The position numbers and the translations under genes are program-made. A stretch of 64,000 nucleotides of DNA from Falsiroseomonas sp050563545 (lineage in GTDB: Bacteria; Pseudomonadota; Alphaproteobacteria; Acetobacterales; Acetobacteraceae). Positions 16,695 through 24,839 of this stretch are shown here, in pieces. The stretch is from NCBI RefSeq assembly GCF_050563545.1, contig NZ_JBNXUM010000004.1, positions 62,001 to 126,000 on the forward strand. Direction: 5' to 3'. Numbering within the stretch: the stretch's first letter is position 1; the number at the start of each line of letters is the position of its first letter. Under the pieces are notes generated by a model that saw only the letters and a list, made by a program, of their open reading frames with translations, had not been told where the DNA came from and made no database searches.

Positions 16695-17816
16695 ATGGCT
16701 CTGGGACCGCGCCTCATGCAGGCGCTCCGGCCGGGCGCGCTGATTCGGCTCGCGCTGGCCTGTGCCGCGTTGGCCAGCCTCGCTGCGCCCGCCAGGGCCC
16801 AGATCGGCAGCGACCGCTACAGCGCCATGGTGGTGGACCAGCGCAGCGGGGCCATCCTGGTTTCCGCCAACGCCGACGAGCAGCGTCACCCGGCCTCGCT
16901 CACCAAGATGATGACCCTCTACATGCTGTTCGAGGCGATCCGGGAAGGCCGCGTGTCCCTCGACAGCCGCATCACCTTCTCCGAGGAAGCGGCGTCGCGC
17001 CCGCCGTCCAAGCTCGGCATCGCGCCCGGGAACTCCATCACCGTCGAGCAGGCGATCCTGGCGCTGGTCACGCGCTCGGCCAACGACGTCGCGGCCGCGG
17101 TGGGCGAGCGGCTCGGCGGGTCGGAGGCACGCTTCGGCCAGATGATGACCATGCGCGCCCGCTCTATCGGGATGAGCCGCACCACCTTCCGCAACGCCTC
17201 CGGCCTGCCCGACCCTGACCAGGTGACCACGGCGCGCGACATGACGACGCTCGGCCGCCGGCTCTTCGCGGACTTCCCGGACCGCTGGCACTACTTCTCC
17301 GTCGCCACCGCGCAGTTCGGCGGCATGCGCATCCGCAACCACAACCGGATGCTCGAGACGTATGAAGGCGTGGACGGCATCAAGACCGGCTACATCCGCG
17401 ACAGCGGCTTCAACATCGTGACCTCCGCCAGCCGCGGCGGGCAGCGCCTGATCGGCGCCGTCTTCGGCGGGATGAGCTGGGTCGAGCGCGACGCCCACAT
17501 GGCAAGCCTGCTGGACCAGGGCTTCTCCCAGCTCGGCGTCAACGTCGCGCGCAACAACCCGGGCGTCCTGCGCACCGCGCAGGCCGGCACGCTGAACACC
17601 GCCGCCCGCGCCCAGGCCGCCGCCGCCCCGGCGCCGGCTACGCGCAGCGCCTCGTCGAGCCGGACGACCAGCGTGCCGACGACGCGGAGCGCCGCCGCCG
17701 TGCAGCCGCCCCGCACCCCGCAGGCAGCGCCACGCACCGCGGCCACCCGCCAGGCCAGCCAGCCGGCGCCGGCGCGAAGCACCTCGCCGACGCTGCGCAC
17801 GGCGTCGTTGCGGTAG
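16695..17816 (+). CDS. D-alanyl-D-alanine carboxypeptidase (penicillin-binding protein, S11 family)
   Basis: Predicted 373 aa. The start MALGPRLMQA is preceded by GGGGAAGA. A signal peptide ends at APARAQ (near residue 35). The S11 active site is complete: S68-L-T-K71, S128-A-N130 and K230-T-G232. The enzyme trims the terminal D-Ala of peptidoglycan pentapeptides in the periplasm. The last ~90 residues are an Ala/Pro/Ser/Arg-rich low-complexity tail instead of the usual second beta domain and amphipathic anchor, so wall or membrane binding may differ from E. coli DacA. It ends just before the composite hairpin element. Confidence 0.93.
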   Translation: MALGPRLMQALRPGALIRLALACAALASLAAPARAQIGSDRYSAMVVDQRSGAILVSANADEQRHPASLTKMMTLYMLFEAIREGRVSLDSRITFSEEAASRPPSKLGIAPGNSITVEQAILALVTRSANDVAAAVGERLGGSEARFGQMMTMRARSIGMSRTTFRNASGLPDPDQVTTARDMTTLGRRLFADFPDRWHYFSVATAQFGGMRIRNHNRMLETYEGVDGIKTGYIRDSGFNIVTSASRGGQRLIGAVFGGMSWVERDAHMASLLDQGFSQLGVNVARNNPGVLRTAQAGTLNTAARAQAAAAPAPATRSASSSRTTSVPTTRSAAAVQPPRTPQAAPRTAATRQASQPAPARSTSPTLRTASLR

Positions 17817-17834
17817 GACCGCGCAGGTTGCCCC

Positions 17835-18020
17835 TCGGGAGGGACGCTGTCCCTCCCGAACCCTCCCTGCCAGGGGCCCGCGGGCCCCTGGACCGCGATC
17901 AGTTCAACGACGAAGCGGGAGGGGGCCAAAGCCCCCTCCCGCTTCGTCGGTCAATTCATGGGTTCAAAGGGCCCACTGGCCCTTTGCGGGTGGGGTACGG
18001 GGAGGGCAGCGCCCTCCCCG
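17835..18020. repeat. Five-hairpin composite element, copy A
   Basis: Five hairpins in series fill the space between two convergent genes: H1 17835-17859 (11-bp stem), H2 17870-17891 (perfect 22-base palindrome), H3 17908-17949 (19-bp stem, 4-base loop), H4 17965-17986 (9-bp stem) and H5 17998-18020 (10-bp stem). The same set occurs at 45802-45991. H1 and the stretch from 17986 to 18025 match that copy directly, but the block H2-H3-H4 matches it only as reverse complement, including 25 identical bases at 17885-17909. No open reading frame is evident. It may terminate both flanking transcripts. Confidence 0.85.
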
Positions 18021-18036
18021 GGCCATCAGCCCCGCC

Positions 18037-19137
18037 CTACGCCATGCCGCCCCGGGCCGCGATCGGCCAGACGCATTCGACGCGGCCGGCGCGGGTGCCG
18101 ACGTACCAGTCGTAGCGGTCCACGGTGGGGTCGCAGTGGCCGGGAACCAGGCGGACCTTCTCTTCCAACCGGGGCAGCGCTTCGCCCTTCACCGTGCCGT
18201 GTTCGTCGGCGGCGGAGGTGTAGCTGACGCCGGGGTAGCCGTGCACCAGCGGGAAGCCGCTGTCGGTCGGCATCGCCTTGTGCCCGGCGTCGAGCACGAC
18301 GGTGCCGGGCCGCGGCGCGGACATCACCTGGCTGAGGACGAAGAGAGCCTGGCGGAAGGGCGGCGGGTCTTGGTTGCGCGCGTAGTCCGCGTCCATGAAG
18401 GCGTAGGAGCCGGCCTGGATCTCGGTCCAGACGCCGGAGGCGGCCTCGAGGGCGAAGGTGCCGGTGCCGGCGCCGCCGACGATGGCGCAATCGAGGCCGC
18501 GCTGCCGGCACTGCTCGACGGTCCGACGGGTGCCCTCGGCGGCGAAGGCGATGGCGGCCTGGCGCTCCTCCGGCGTGCGGCGGTGCTGGGCGCTGCCGTG
18601 ATAGGCCTGCAGGCCGCCGAAGATCAGGTGCGGGCTGGCGGCGATGCGCTCGGCCAGCGCGACGGCCTGCGGGCCGGGCTCCACGCCGCAGCGGCCGGCG
18701 CCGACGTCGATCTCGACGAGGACGGTCATGCGCAGGCCGGCGGCCTCGGCGGCCTGTTCGATCAGCGCGATGCCGCGCTCGTCGTCGGCGCAGACCGCGA
18801 CCCTGGCGATGGCGGAGAGCGCGGCCAGGCGGGCGAGCTTGCGCGGCGCGATCACCTCGTTGCTGACGAGGATGTCGGGCACACCGCCCCAGGCCAGCGC
18901 CTCGGCTTCCGCGACCTTCTGCACGCACTGGCCGATCGCGCCTCGCTTCATCTGCTGGAGCGCGACGATCGACGACTTGTGGGTCTTGGCGTGGGCGCGG
19001 AGCTTCGTGCGGGTGGGCGCGAGGAGGCCCGCCATGAGATCGAGGTTGTGCTCGAAGGCGTCGAGGTCGAGGAGCAGCGCGGGGGTGTCCACCTCCTCCT
19101 CTCGCATGCCGGGTTCGGCGGGCGGGCGTTGCAGCAT
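18037..19137 (-). CDS. DSD1-family PLP enzyme (D-threonine/3-hydroxyaspartate aldolase- or D-serine dehydratase-like)
   Basis: Predicted 366 aa; an internal start at 19107 is also possible. The alanine-racemase-like N-terminal barrel shows VDTPALLLDLDAFEHN and AHAKTHKS, where the second Lys position carries PLP. Near the C-terminus PGHCDPT supplies the His and Cys that bind the metal cofactor in D-threonine aldolase, D-serine dehydratase and beta-hydroxyaspartate aldolase. The precise substrate cannot be decided from motifs. It lies three bases after an aminotransferase-V gene on the same strand, suggesting joint amino-acid conversion. Cytoplasmic. Confidence 0.85.
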   Translation of the reverse strand: MLQRPPAEPGMREEEVDTPALLLDLDAFEHNLDLMAGLLAPTRTKLRAHAKTHKSSIVALQQMKRGAIGQCVQKVAEAEALAWGGVPDILVSNEVIAPRKLARLAALSAIARVAVCADDERGIALIEQAAEAAGLRMTVLVEIDVGAGRCGVEPGPQAVALAERIAASPHLIFGGLQAYHGSAQHRRTPEERQAAIAFAAEGTRRTVEQCRQRGLDCAIVGGAGTGTFALEAASGVWTEIQAGSYAFMDADYARNQDPPPFRQALFVLSQVMSAPRPGTVVLDAGHKAMPTDSGFPLVHGYPGVSYTSAADEHGTVKGEALPRLEEKVRLVPGHCDPTVDRYDWYVGTRAGRVECVWPIAARGGMA

Positions 19138-19140
19138 TGG

Positions 19141-20256
19141 TCAGTCGTCCTTCAGGGCGGCCGTCAGCGCATCCATGATGCGGTCGAGCTGGGCCAGGTC
19201 GTTGTAGCCGTGGAAGCTGAAGCGGATGCGGCCGCGGCCATTCCAGGCGAGCACGCCCCGGCGCGCCATCGCCGCCACCATTGCGGCGGCGCGGGGATGG
19301 GCGATGCAGACATTCGCGCCGTGGCGGGCGGGATCGCGTGGGGTGGTGCTGGCGATGCCGGCAGTGGCTAGGCGGTCGAGCAGCGCGGCGGTCAGCGCGG
19401 TGACATGCGCGGCGAGCGCGCCGCAGGGCAGCGATTCATGCACATCCATCGCGGCGTGCAGCGCATAGGCCGCAGCATGCGCAGGATTGCCGCGCGTGAA
19501 GCGGCGGGCATCGGGGACCAGCGCGAGCGGTCGCGCGTAGTCCGGCCGGCCCTCGGCGGCGATGGAGTACCAGCCCGCCGTCGCCGGCGACCAGCCGGGC
19601 TGCCGCGCGCGGTTCCAGTAGGCGACCGCGGTGCCGGTCAGGCCGAGCATCCATTTGTAGCAGGAGGAGAAGGCGAAGTCGGCGATCGCCGCCTCGATCG
19701 GCAGCCAGCCGCTGGCCTGGGTGAAGTCCACGACGAGCATCGCGCCGGCCGCATCCGCCACGCGGCGCAGGGCCGCCAGGTCGTGCCGGCGCCCGTCCAC
19801 CATGGAAACGGCGCTGACCGCGATCATCCGCGCCCGGCCGCCGGCCGCGCGCGCGACGTCGGCAGGGTCCAGCATGTCGGCGAAGCGGAGTTCCACGCCG
19901 CTCAGCGACAGCGGCGCGACGACGGAGGGGTATTCATCGGCCGCGCAGACCACGACGTCGCCCGCGCGCCAATCCAGGCTCTCGACCAGGATGGACATGC
20001 CCTCGGCGACCGAGGCGACCAGGCCGATATCCTCGGTCGGGACCGACCAGAAGGCGGCGAGGCGGGCGCGCAGCCGGTCGGCTTCCTGGTCAACCAGCGG
20101 GCGGCTGGCGGGGCCGCAGGACTTGTCGTCGAGGTAGCGCTCGAGCGCGGCGGTGATGCTGCGCAGCACCGGCGTCTCGCCGCCCGCGCAGACATGGACG
20201 CTGCCCCGCGGAATGCGGAACAGGGCGGGATTGAGCAGCGGAGAGCGGGTTTCCAT
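19141..20256 (-). CDS. Aminotransferase class V-fold PLP enzyme
   Basis: Predicted 371 aa from METRSPLLNP. It has the class V layout: VASVAEGMSILVESL, then DEYPSVVAPLS, VVDFTQASGWLPI (the Asp that contacts the PLP ring nitrogen), and SSCYKWMLGLTG with the Schiff-base Lys. Relatives include cysteine desulfurases and kynureninase-like enzymes; the cysteine-desulfurase loop is not evident, so desulfurase activity is not supported. It is upstream of and nearly touching the DSD1-family gene, and divergent (52 bases) from the hydrolase at 20309. Confidence 0.85.
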   Translation of the reverse strand: METRSPLLNPALFRIPRGSVHVCAGGETPVLRSITAALERYLDDKSCGPASRPLVDQEADRLRARLAAFWSVPTEDIGLVASVAEGMSILVESLDWRAGDVVVCAADEYPSVVAPLSLSGVELRFADMLDPADVARAAGGRARMIAVSAVSMVDGRRHDLAALRRVADAAGAMLVVDFTQASGWLPIEAAIADFAFSSCYKWMLGLTGTAVAYWNRARQPGWSPATAGWYSIAAEGRPDYARPLALVPDARRFTRGNPAHAAAYALHAAMDVHESLPCGALAAHVTALTAALLDRLATAGIASTTPRDPARHGANVCIAHPRAAAMVAAMARRGVLAWNGRGRIRFSFHGYNDLAQLDRIMDALTAALKDD

Positions 20257-20308
20257 CGGGCGGCGAGACTGGCACGGTCGCGCGTCCTGCCCAACCCTGC
20301 CGAGGCCC

Positions 20309-21133
20309 ATGCGGATACTGGACGAGCTGGACCGTGAAGCGGCACGCGTGAAGACGCCTTGCGGCGACGGCGCCATGGTGTGGCGCATCTGGAACGACGG
20401 CGAGGTGCCGCTGGTGATGCTTCACGGCGGCAACGGGTCGTGGCGGCACTGGGTGCGGCAGATCGAGCGTCATCGCGCGACGCGCTGCCTGGTCGCGCCG
20501 GACCTGCCGGGCCTCGGCGAAAGCGCGACGCCGCCGGAGCCGCATGAGCCGCCCCATTCGGCGCGCATCGTGGCGGAGGGGCTGCGGCGCGTGCTGGACG
20601 GCCGGCGTTGCGACATCGTGGCCTTCAGCTTCGGCGCGATCCTGTCGGGGTCGGTGGCGGCGGAAGTTGGGGAGGCCGTGCGGACGCTGACGGTGGTGGG
20701 CGCGGGCTCGCTGGGCGTGCCGCGCAATCCCGTGCCGCTCGAGAAGATCAGGGACAAGCAGGGCGAGGCGCGGATCGCCGCGCATCGGTTCAATCTGAAG
20801 TCGCTCATGATCGCGGATCCCGCCGCGATCGACGACCTGGCTGTCGCGATCCAGGAATGGAACACGGTTCATGCGCGCTTCCGCAGCCGCGGCTTCGCGA
20901 ATGCGACGATGCTGAAGGACGCGCTGGCGCGGACGCGGGTGCCGGTGACGGCGATCTGGGGGGAGCGGGACCAGATCGCGGTCGGGCACATCGAGCAGCG
21001 CGCGGCGGCGGTGCGGGAGGTTCGGCCGGATGCGCGGGTCGAGATCGTTCCGCGCGCCGGGCACTGGACGATGTACGAGGCGCCGGAGGCAATCGATGAG
21101 GCGCTGGGGCGGGCGTTGGCGGCGGCGGGCTAG
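20309..21133 (+). CDS. Alpha/beta hydrolase
   Basis: Predicted 274 aa. The fold is shown by LVMLHGGNGSWRHW (oxyanion region), LVAPDLPGLGES, a nucleophile elbow AFSFGA (Ser in S-x-G, first Gly replaced by Ala), WGERDQIA (acid) and RAGHWTMYEAPE (catalytic His). The overall type is the meta-cleavage hydrolase/haloperoxidase group. Transcribed divergently from the PLP-enzyme pair with 52 bases between, so a shared promoter region is likely. Substrate unknown; cytoplasmic. Confidence 0.85.
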   Translation: MRILDELDREAARVKTPCGDGAMVWRIWNDGEVPLVMLHGGNGSWRHWVRQIERHRATRCLVAPDLPGLGESATPPEPHEPPHSARIVAEGLRRVLDGRRCDIVAFSFGAILSGSVAAEVGEAVRTLTVVGAGSLGVPRNPVPLEKIRDKQGEARIAAHRFNLKSLMIADPAAIDDLAVAIQEWNTVHARFRSRGFANATMLKDALARTRVPVTAIWGERDQIAVGHIEQRAAAVREVRPDARVEIVPRAGHWTMYEAPEAIDEALGRALAAAG

Positions 21134-21153
21134 GACCCGCCGTCGCCATGCAG

Positions 21154-22113
21154 CTACGCCGCCCGCGGCAGCGGAACCTCGACCGGCATCGCCTCCGGCA
21201 TCTCCATCTCGCCGGTTGCGAGCCAATGCGCGCAGGCCTCGCCCAGCTTCTCGCGCGCCAGCGACTCATAACTCCGGCACTCCGCCGCGTTGAGGCTGTC
21301 GCGCCAGCGACCATTCACGCCGCGATGGACGAAGGTCTCGGCGCCGCCATCCCACAGCGCGCCGCCGAGCGGCACTGCCTTCGACCCGTTCGCCTTCATC
21401 CAGGCGAAGCTGCAATGCTCGACGATGGCGGGGAAGCGCGCCTCGTCGATCCCGATCTCCAGGAAATCCGCGATGCGGCGGATGCTGCCGGGCAGGTCGC
21501 GCTTCAGCTCCGCGAAGTGCAGCAGCATCAGGTTGGGCAGGCCGCGCACGTCCCACCAGCTCCGGATGTTCTCCCAGAACGGCCAGAAGGGGGCGCCGTC
21601 ATTTTCCAGCCAATGCAGGAACCACTCGCGGGGATCGGGGCCGGGACGCTCGATGGGCGGGCCGACGCGGTCCGGCGTGTCGTTCAGCAGCTGGTAGAGA
21701 AGCTCGTTGCCGTTGAAGAAGTGGTTGTGCAGCGACCACATCACGTCGCGACCGTCGCGGCCGATGTAGAGGTATTTGGCCTTGGGCGACCAGACCAGCG
21801 CGTCCACCGGCAGATGCGTCTTGAGGAAGCGGCGATGCTGCTGCGCCTCCACCGCCGGCAGCTTCACCGAAGCCGGCGGGACCCGCAGATCGAGCCAGGG
21901 GGACATGTCGGCGACGGGGATCTCCGGGTCGCCTTGGAAAATCAGCTGGCCCACGATCTGCTGGACCCAGGTCGTGCCTGACTTGCCGTAGGTGCCGATC
22001 ACGACGTCGCCGTCGCGGAAGGCCAGGTCGTTCCAGATCCGGCTGTCCATGTGGTGGTTGCGGATCTCGCGGGTCTTGATCGGCCATCCCGCTTCGTCGG
22101 TGTGGATCGGCAT
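21154..22113 (-). CDS. Sulfotransferase (PAPS-dependent, Sulfotransfer_1)
   Basis: Predicted 319 aa with a strong ribosome-binding site (AAGGAGGA). The 5'-phosphosulfate loop is TYGKSGTTWVQQ (near residue 41), the 3'-phosphate site is YIGRDGRDVMWSLHNHF, and the C-terminal FVHRGVNGRWRD matches the R-x-G-x-x-G-x-W motif. This full set resembles cytosolic aryl/steroid sulfotransferases, which move sulfate from PAPS to hydroxyl or amine groups of small molecules. The acceptor is unknown. It stands alone, divergent from the following Bug/ABC operon. Confidence 0.93.
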   Translation of the reverse strand: MPIHTDEAGWPIKTREIRNHHMDSRIWNDLAFRDGDVVIGTYGKSGTTWVQQIVGQLIFQGDPEIPVADMSPWLDLRVPPASVKLPAVEAQQHRRFLKTHLPVDALVWSPKAKYLYIGRDGRDVMWSLHNHFFNGNELLYQLLNDTPDRVGPPIERPGPDPREWFLHWLENDGAPFWPFWENIRSWWDVRGLPNLMLLHFAELKRDLPGSIRRIADFLEIGIDEARFPAIVEHCSFAWMKANGSKAVPLGGALWDGGAETFVHRGVNGRWRDSLNAAECRSYESLAREKLGEACAHWLATGEMEMPEAMPVEVPLPRAA

Positions 22114-22273
22114 CGTGTCCTCCTTGGCCCCGGTTCGGGCGCGGCGGAGGGAGTAGGACCAGCGCGTTTCAGGCCGATGTCGCGCCAGGTTTCACGTGTG
22201 CCGCCGCTGTTTCACGCCCCGGCACGGCCGGTGCTAGGATGGTCTCAACCGTCCGGAACACTGGGATGACCGA

Positions 22274-23245
22274 ATGATCGCCCGCCGCGCCCTGCTCGCC
22301 TTGCCCTCGCTTGCGCTGCCCTTCGCGGCACGGGCGCAAGGTGCATTGCCCGGCGGCTGGCCGGCGCGGACGGTGCGCGTGATCGTGCCTTTCCCGCCGG
22401 GCGGCACCACCGACTTCATCGCGCGGCTGGTCACGCAGCGGCTCACCACCGTCCTCGGCCAGACCTTCGTGATCGAGAACCGCGCCGGCGCCGGCGGCAC
22501 GACGGGATCGGACGTTGTCGCGAAGTCGCCGCCCGACGGCTACGCGCTGGTGATCTCCAACATCGCGAGCTTCGGCGTGGGGCCGAGCGTCTACCGCACC
22601 ATGCCCTATGACAGCGTGCGCGACTTCAGCCATATCGCTGTCATGGCGGAGATCCCCTCCGTCCTCGCGGTGAACGTCAACAGCCCGATCCGGACGCTCG
22701 CCGATTTCATCGCCGCGGCAAAGGCGCGGCCCGGGCAGGTCACGGTGGCCTCGCCGGGCAACGGCACGTCGAGCCACGCGAAGCAGGAGATCCTGAAGCG
22801 ATCCGCGGGGATCGACACCATCCACGTTCCCTATCGCGGCAGCGCGCCGATGATGAACGACCTGGCCTCGGGCGCCGTCGATGCGATGATCACGACGCTG
22901 GTGGAGGCCGGGCGCAACGACCGCTACCGGCTGCTCGCCGTGACCTCGGCGCAGCGGATGGAGGGCTGGCCCGACCTGCCGACCTTCGCCGAGCTCGGCC
23001 ATCCCGACCTGATCGCGACCACCTGGTTCGGCCTGTCGGGTCCCGCGGGAATGAACGAGGGCCTCGTGAACGGCCTGAACCGGGAGGTGCTGGCCGCCCT
23101 CGCCCTGCCCGAGATCCATGCGCGGCTCGTCGAGACCGGCGCCGTGCCGCGGCCGCTGAGCGCGGCCGAATACAGCGCCTTCATCGCGTCGGAGGTGCGG
23201 CGCTGGGCGGCGGTGGTGCAGGCGGCGGGCATCCGTGCGGACTGA
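22274..23245 (+). CDS. Bug-family (TTT) substrate-binding protein
   Basis: Predicted 323 aa with a signal peptide beginning MIARRALLALPSLALPFAARAQG. The Bug pattern is clear: RTVRVIVPFPPGGTTDFIAR, then VIENRAGAGGTTGSDVVAKSPPDGY, and PYRGSAPMMNDLASGAVDAMI. Bug proteins feed carboxylates to TctA/TctB membrane proteins, but no tctAB is present. Instead the gene overlaps by 11 bases an ABC-type ATPase. Either it is an orphan sensor/receptor or it has been recruited next to the ABC importer. Periplasmic. Confidence 0.93.
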   Translation: MIARRALLALPSLALPFAARAQGALPGGWPARTVRVIVPFPPGGTTDFIARLVTQRLTTVLGQTFVIENRAGAGGTTGSDVVAKSPPDGYALVISNIASFGVGPSVYRTMPYDSVRDFSHIAVMAEIPSVLAVNVNSPIRTLADFIAAAKARPGQVTVASPGNGTSSHAKQEILKRSAGIDTIHVPYRGSAPMMNDLASGAVDAMITTLVEAGRNDRYRLLAVTSAQRMEGWPDLPTFAELGHPDLIATTWFGLSGPAGMNEGLVNGLNREVLAALALPEIHARLVETGAVPRPLSAAEYSAFIASEVRRWAAVVQAAGIRAD

Positions 23246-24020
23246 CGCCGTCACGGCGGAGAAGCTCGCCAAGTGGTACGGCACGCGCGACGCGCCGGTC
23301 CATGCGCTCGCGGAGACCGACCTGGCGATCGCCGAGGGCGAGTTCCTGGTGCTGCTGGGGCCGTCGGGCTGCGGCAAGACGACGCTGCTGCGCATGATCG
23401 GGGGCCTGCTGCCGCCGACGTCCGGCAGCCTCGCCGTCATGGGCCAGCCGCTCTGGCGCGACGGGCGGCGCAACGACGCGGCGCTGAGCGAGCTCGGCAT
23501 GGTCTTCCAGGACGCGAACCTGTTCCCGTGGCTGAGCATCGAGGACAACATCGCGCTGCCGCTGCAGCTTCGCGGGTTGGGCCGCGGCCAGCGCCGCGAG
23601 AAGGCGCGGGAGCTGATGCGCCTGGTCGGCCTGAGCGGCTTCGAGCGGCGCTGGCCGCGCGAGCTATCCGGCGGGATGCGCCAGCGTGCGGCGATCGCGC
23701 GCGCGCTGTCCTATGGCCCCGACATCCTGCTGATGGACGAGCCCTTCGGCGCGCTGGACGCGATGACGCGCGAGGCGATGAACCTCGAGCTGCAGCGCAT
23801 CTGGATGGAGACCGGAAAGACCGTGGTGCTGGTCACGCATTCCATCAGCGAGGCGGTGTTCCTGGCCGACCGGATCCTGCTGCTCTCGCCGCGGCCGGGG
23901 AAGGTGGATAGGGAGGTCGCCGTGCCCTTTGCGCGCCCGCGCGCGCCGGCGGTGCAGGCGAGCGCCGAGTTCCAGTCGATCGCGGCGATGCTGCGCGAGA
24001 GGCTGAGCGCCATCGCATGA
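23235..24020 (+). CDS. ABC transporter ATP-binding protein, NitT/TauT (SsuB-like) type
   Basis: Predicted 261 aa, GTG start overlapping the Bug gene by 11 bases. Walker A is LLGPSGCGKTTLLR, the signature LSGGMRQR and Walker B ILLMDEPFGALDAMTR are all present, with the switch His in VLVTHSISEA. The Q-loop region VFQDANLFPW is the form usual in nitrate/sulfonate/taurine/pyrimidine importers. It energises uptake with the permease encoded next (ATGA overlap). Confidence 0.95.
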   Translation: MRTDAVTAEKLAKWYGTRDAPVHALAETDLAIAEGEFLVLLGPSGCGKTTLLRMIGGLLPPTSGSLAVMGQPLWRDGRRNDAALSELGMVFQDANLFPWLSIEDNIALPLQLRGLGRGQRREKARELMRLVGLSGFERRWPRELSGGMRQRAAIARALSYGPDILLMDEPFGALDAMTREAMNLELQRIWMETGKTVVLVTHSISEAVFLADRILLLSPRPGKVDREVAVPFARPRAPAVQASAEFQSIAAMLRERLSAIA

Positions 24021-24826
24021 GCGACGTGGCCGTTCCGACGGGGCTGAACCCGAAGAGCCGGGCCTGGCTGCCGTGGGTCACGACGCCCGCACTGACGGCG
24101 GTGCTGGTGGTCGTCTGGCATCTCTACGTCACATGGTCCGGCGTCTCCGCCTTCATCCTGCCGGCACCCAGAGCGGTGTGGGACGCCTGGATGGAGATGC
24201 TGGTCACGCCACGGGTCTGGCAGCACACCTGGATGACTGTCTATGCGACGCTGGCGGGCTTCGCCTGGGCGCTGGTCGCCGGCGTCGCGCTCGGCGTCGC
24301 GATCGGCCGCCTCCGCTGGCTGGAACTGACCCTTAACCCCTTCATCGTGGCAACGCAGGTGCTGCCGAAGGTCGCGCTGGTGCCGCTCTTCGTCGTGTGG
24401 TTCGGCTTCGGGCTGACAGCGAAGGTGCTGGTCGCGGCGATCCTCGCGGTCTTCCCGATCCTGACCAACACCGCGCTCGGCGTGAAATCGATCGAGGCCG
24501 GGCACCGCGACGTCATGCTGTCGATCAACGCGACGCGCTGGCAGGTCTTCCGCCGGCTCGAGCTGCCGTCCTCGCTCCCCTACATCGTGACGGGGATGGA
24601 AGTGGGCATCGTGCTGGCGCTGATCGGGGCGATCGTCGGCGAGTATCTCGGGGGGTCGTCGGGCCTCGGCTACCTGCTGATCGCGCGGATGAACGCCTAC
24701 GAGACCGACGGGCTCTTCGCCGTCATGATCCACATGACCTTGCTCGGCTTCGTCTTCTATGCCGCGATAGGGCTGACGCGCCGGCTGCTGATCCCCTGGC
24801 ATGCCAGCGCCGGAACGCAGGGATAA
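24017..24826 (+). CDS. ABC transporter permease, NitT/TauT type
   Basis: Predicted 269 aa with six membrane helices. The EAA loop, contacting the ATPase, is around KSIEAGHRDVMLSINATRWQ followed by FRRLELPSSLPYIVTGM. This is the SsuC/TauC/ThiX type. Start ATG overlaps the ATPase stop (ATGA). Inner membrane. Together with the flanking genes it makes a complete importer for a small, probably anionic or heterocyclic, substrate that cannot be named. Confidence 0.94.
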   Translation: MSDVAVPTGLNPKSRAWLPWVTTPALTAVLVVVWHLYVTWSGVSAFILPAPRAVWDAWMEMLVTPRVWQHTWMTVYATLAGFAWALVAGVALGVAIGRLRWLELTLNPFIVATQVLPKVALVPLFVVWFGFGLTAKVLVAAILAVFPILTNTALGVKSIEAGHRDVMLSINATRWQVFRRLELPSSLPYIVTGMEVGIVLALIGAIVGEYLGGSSGLGYLLIARMNAYETDGLFAVMIHMTLLGFVFYAAIGLTRRLLIPWHASAGTQG

Positions 24827-24839
24827 CGGGAGAACGACC

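Noticed and set aside
17835..18020. Possible CRISPR-like or attC-like array
   Set aside because: The hairpins differ in sequence and spacing, there are no regular repeat-spacer units, and no cas or integron integrase gene is present.
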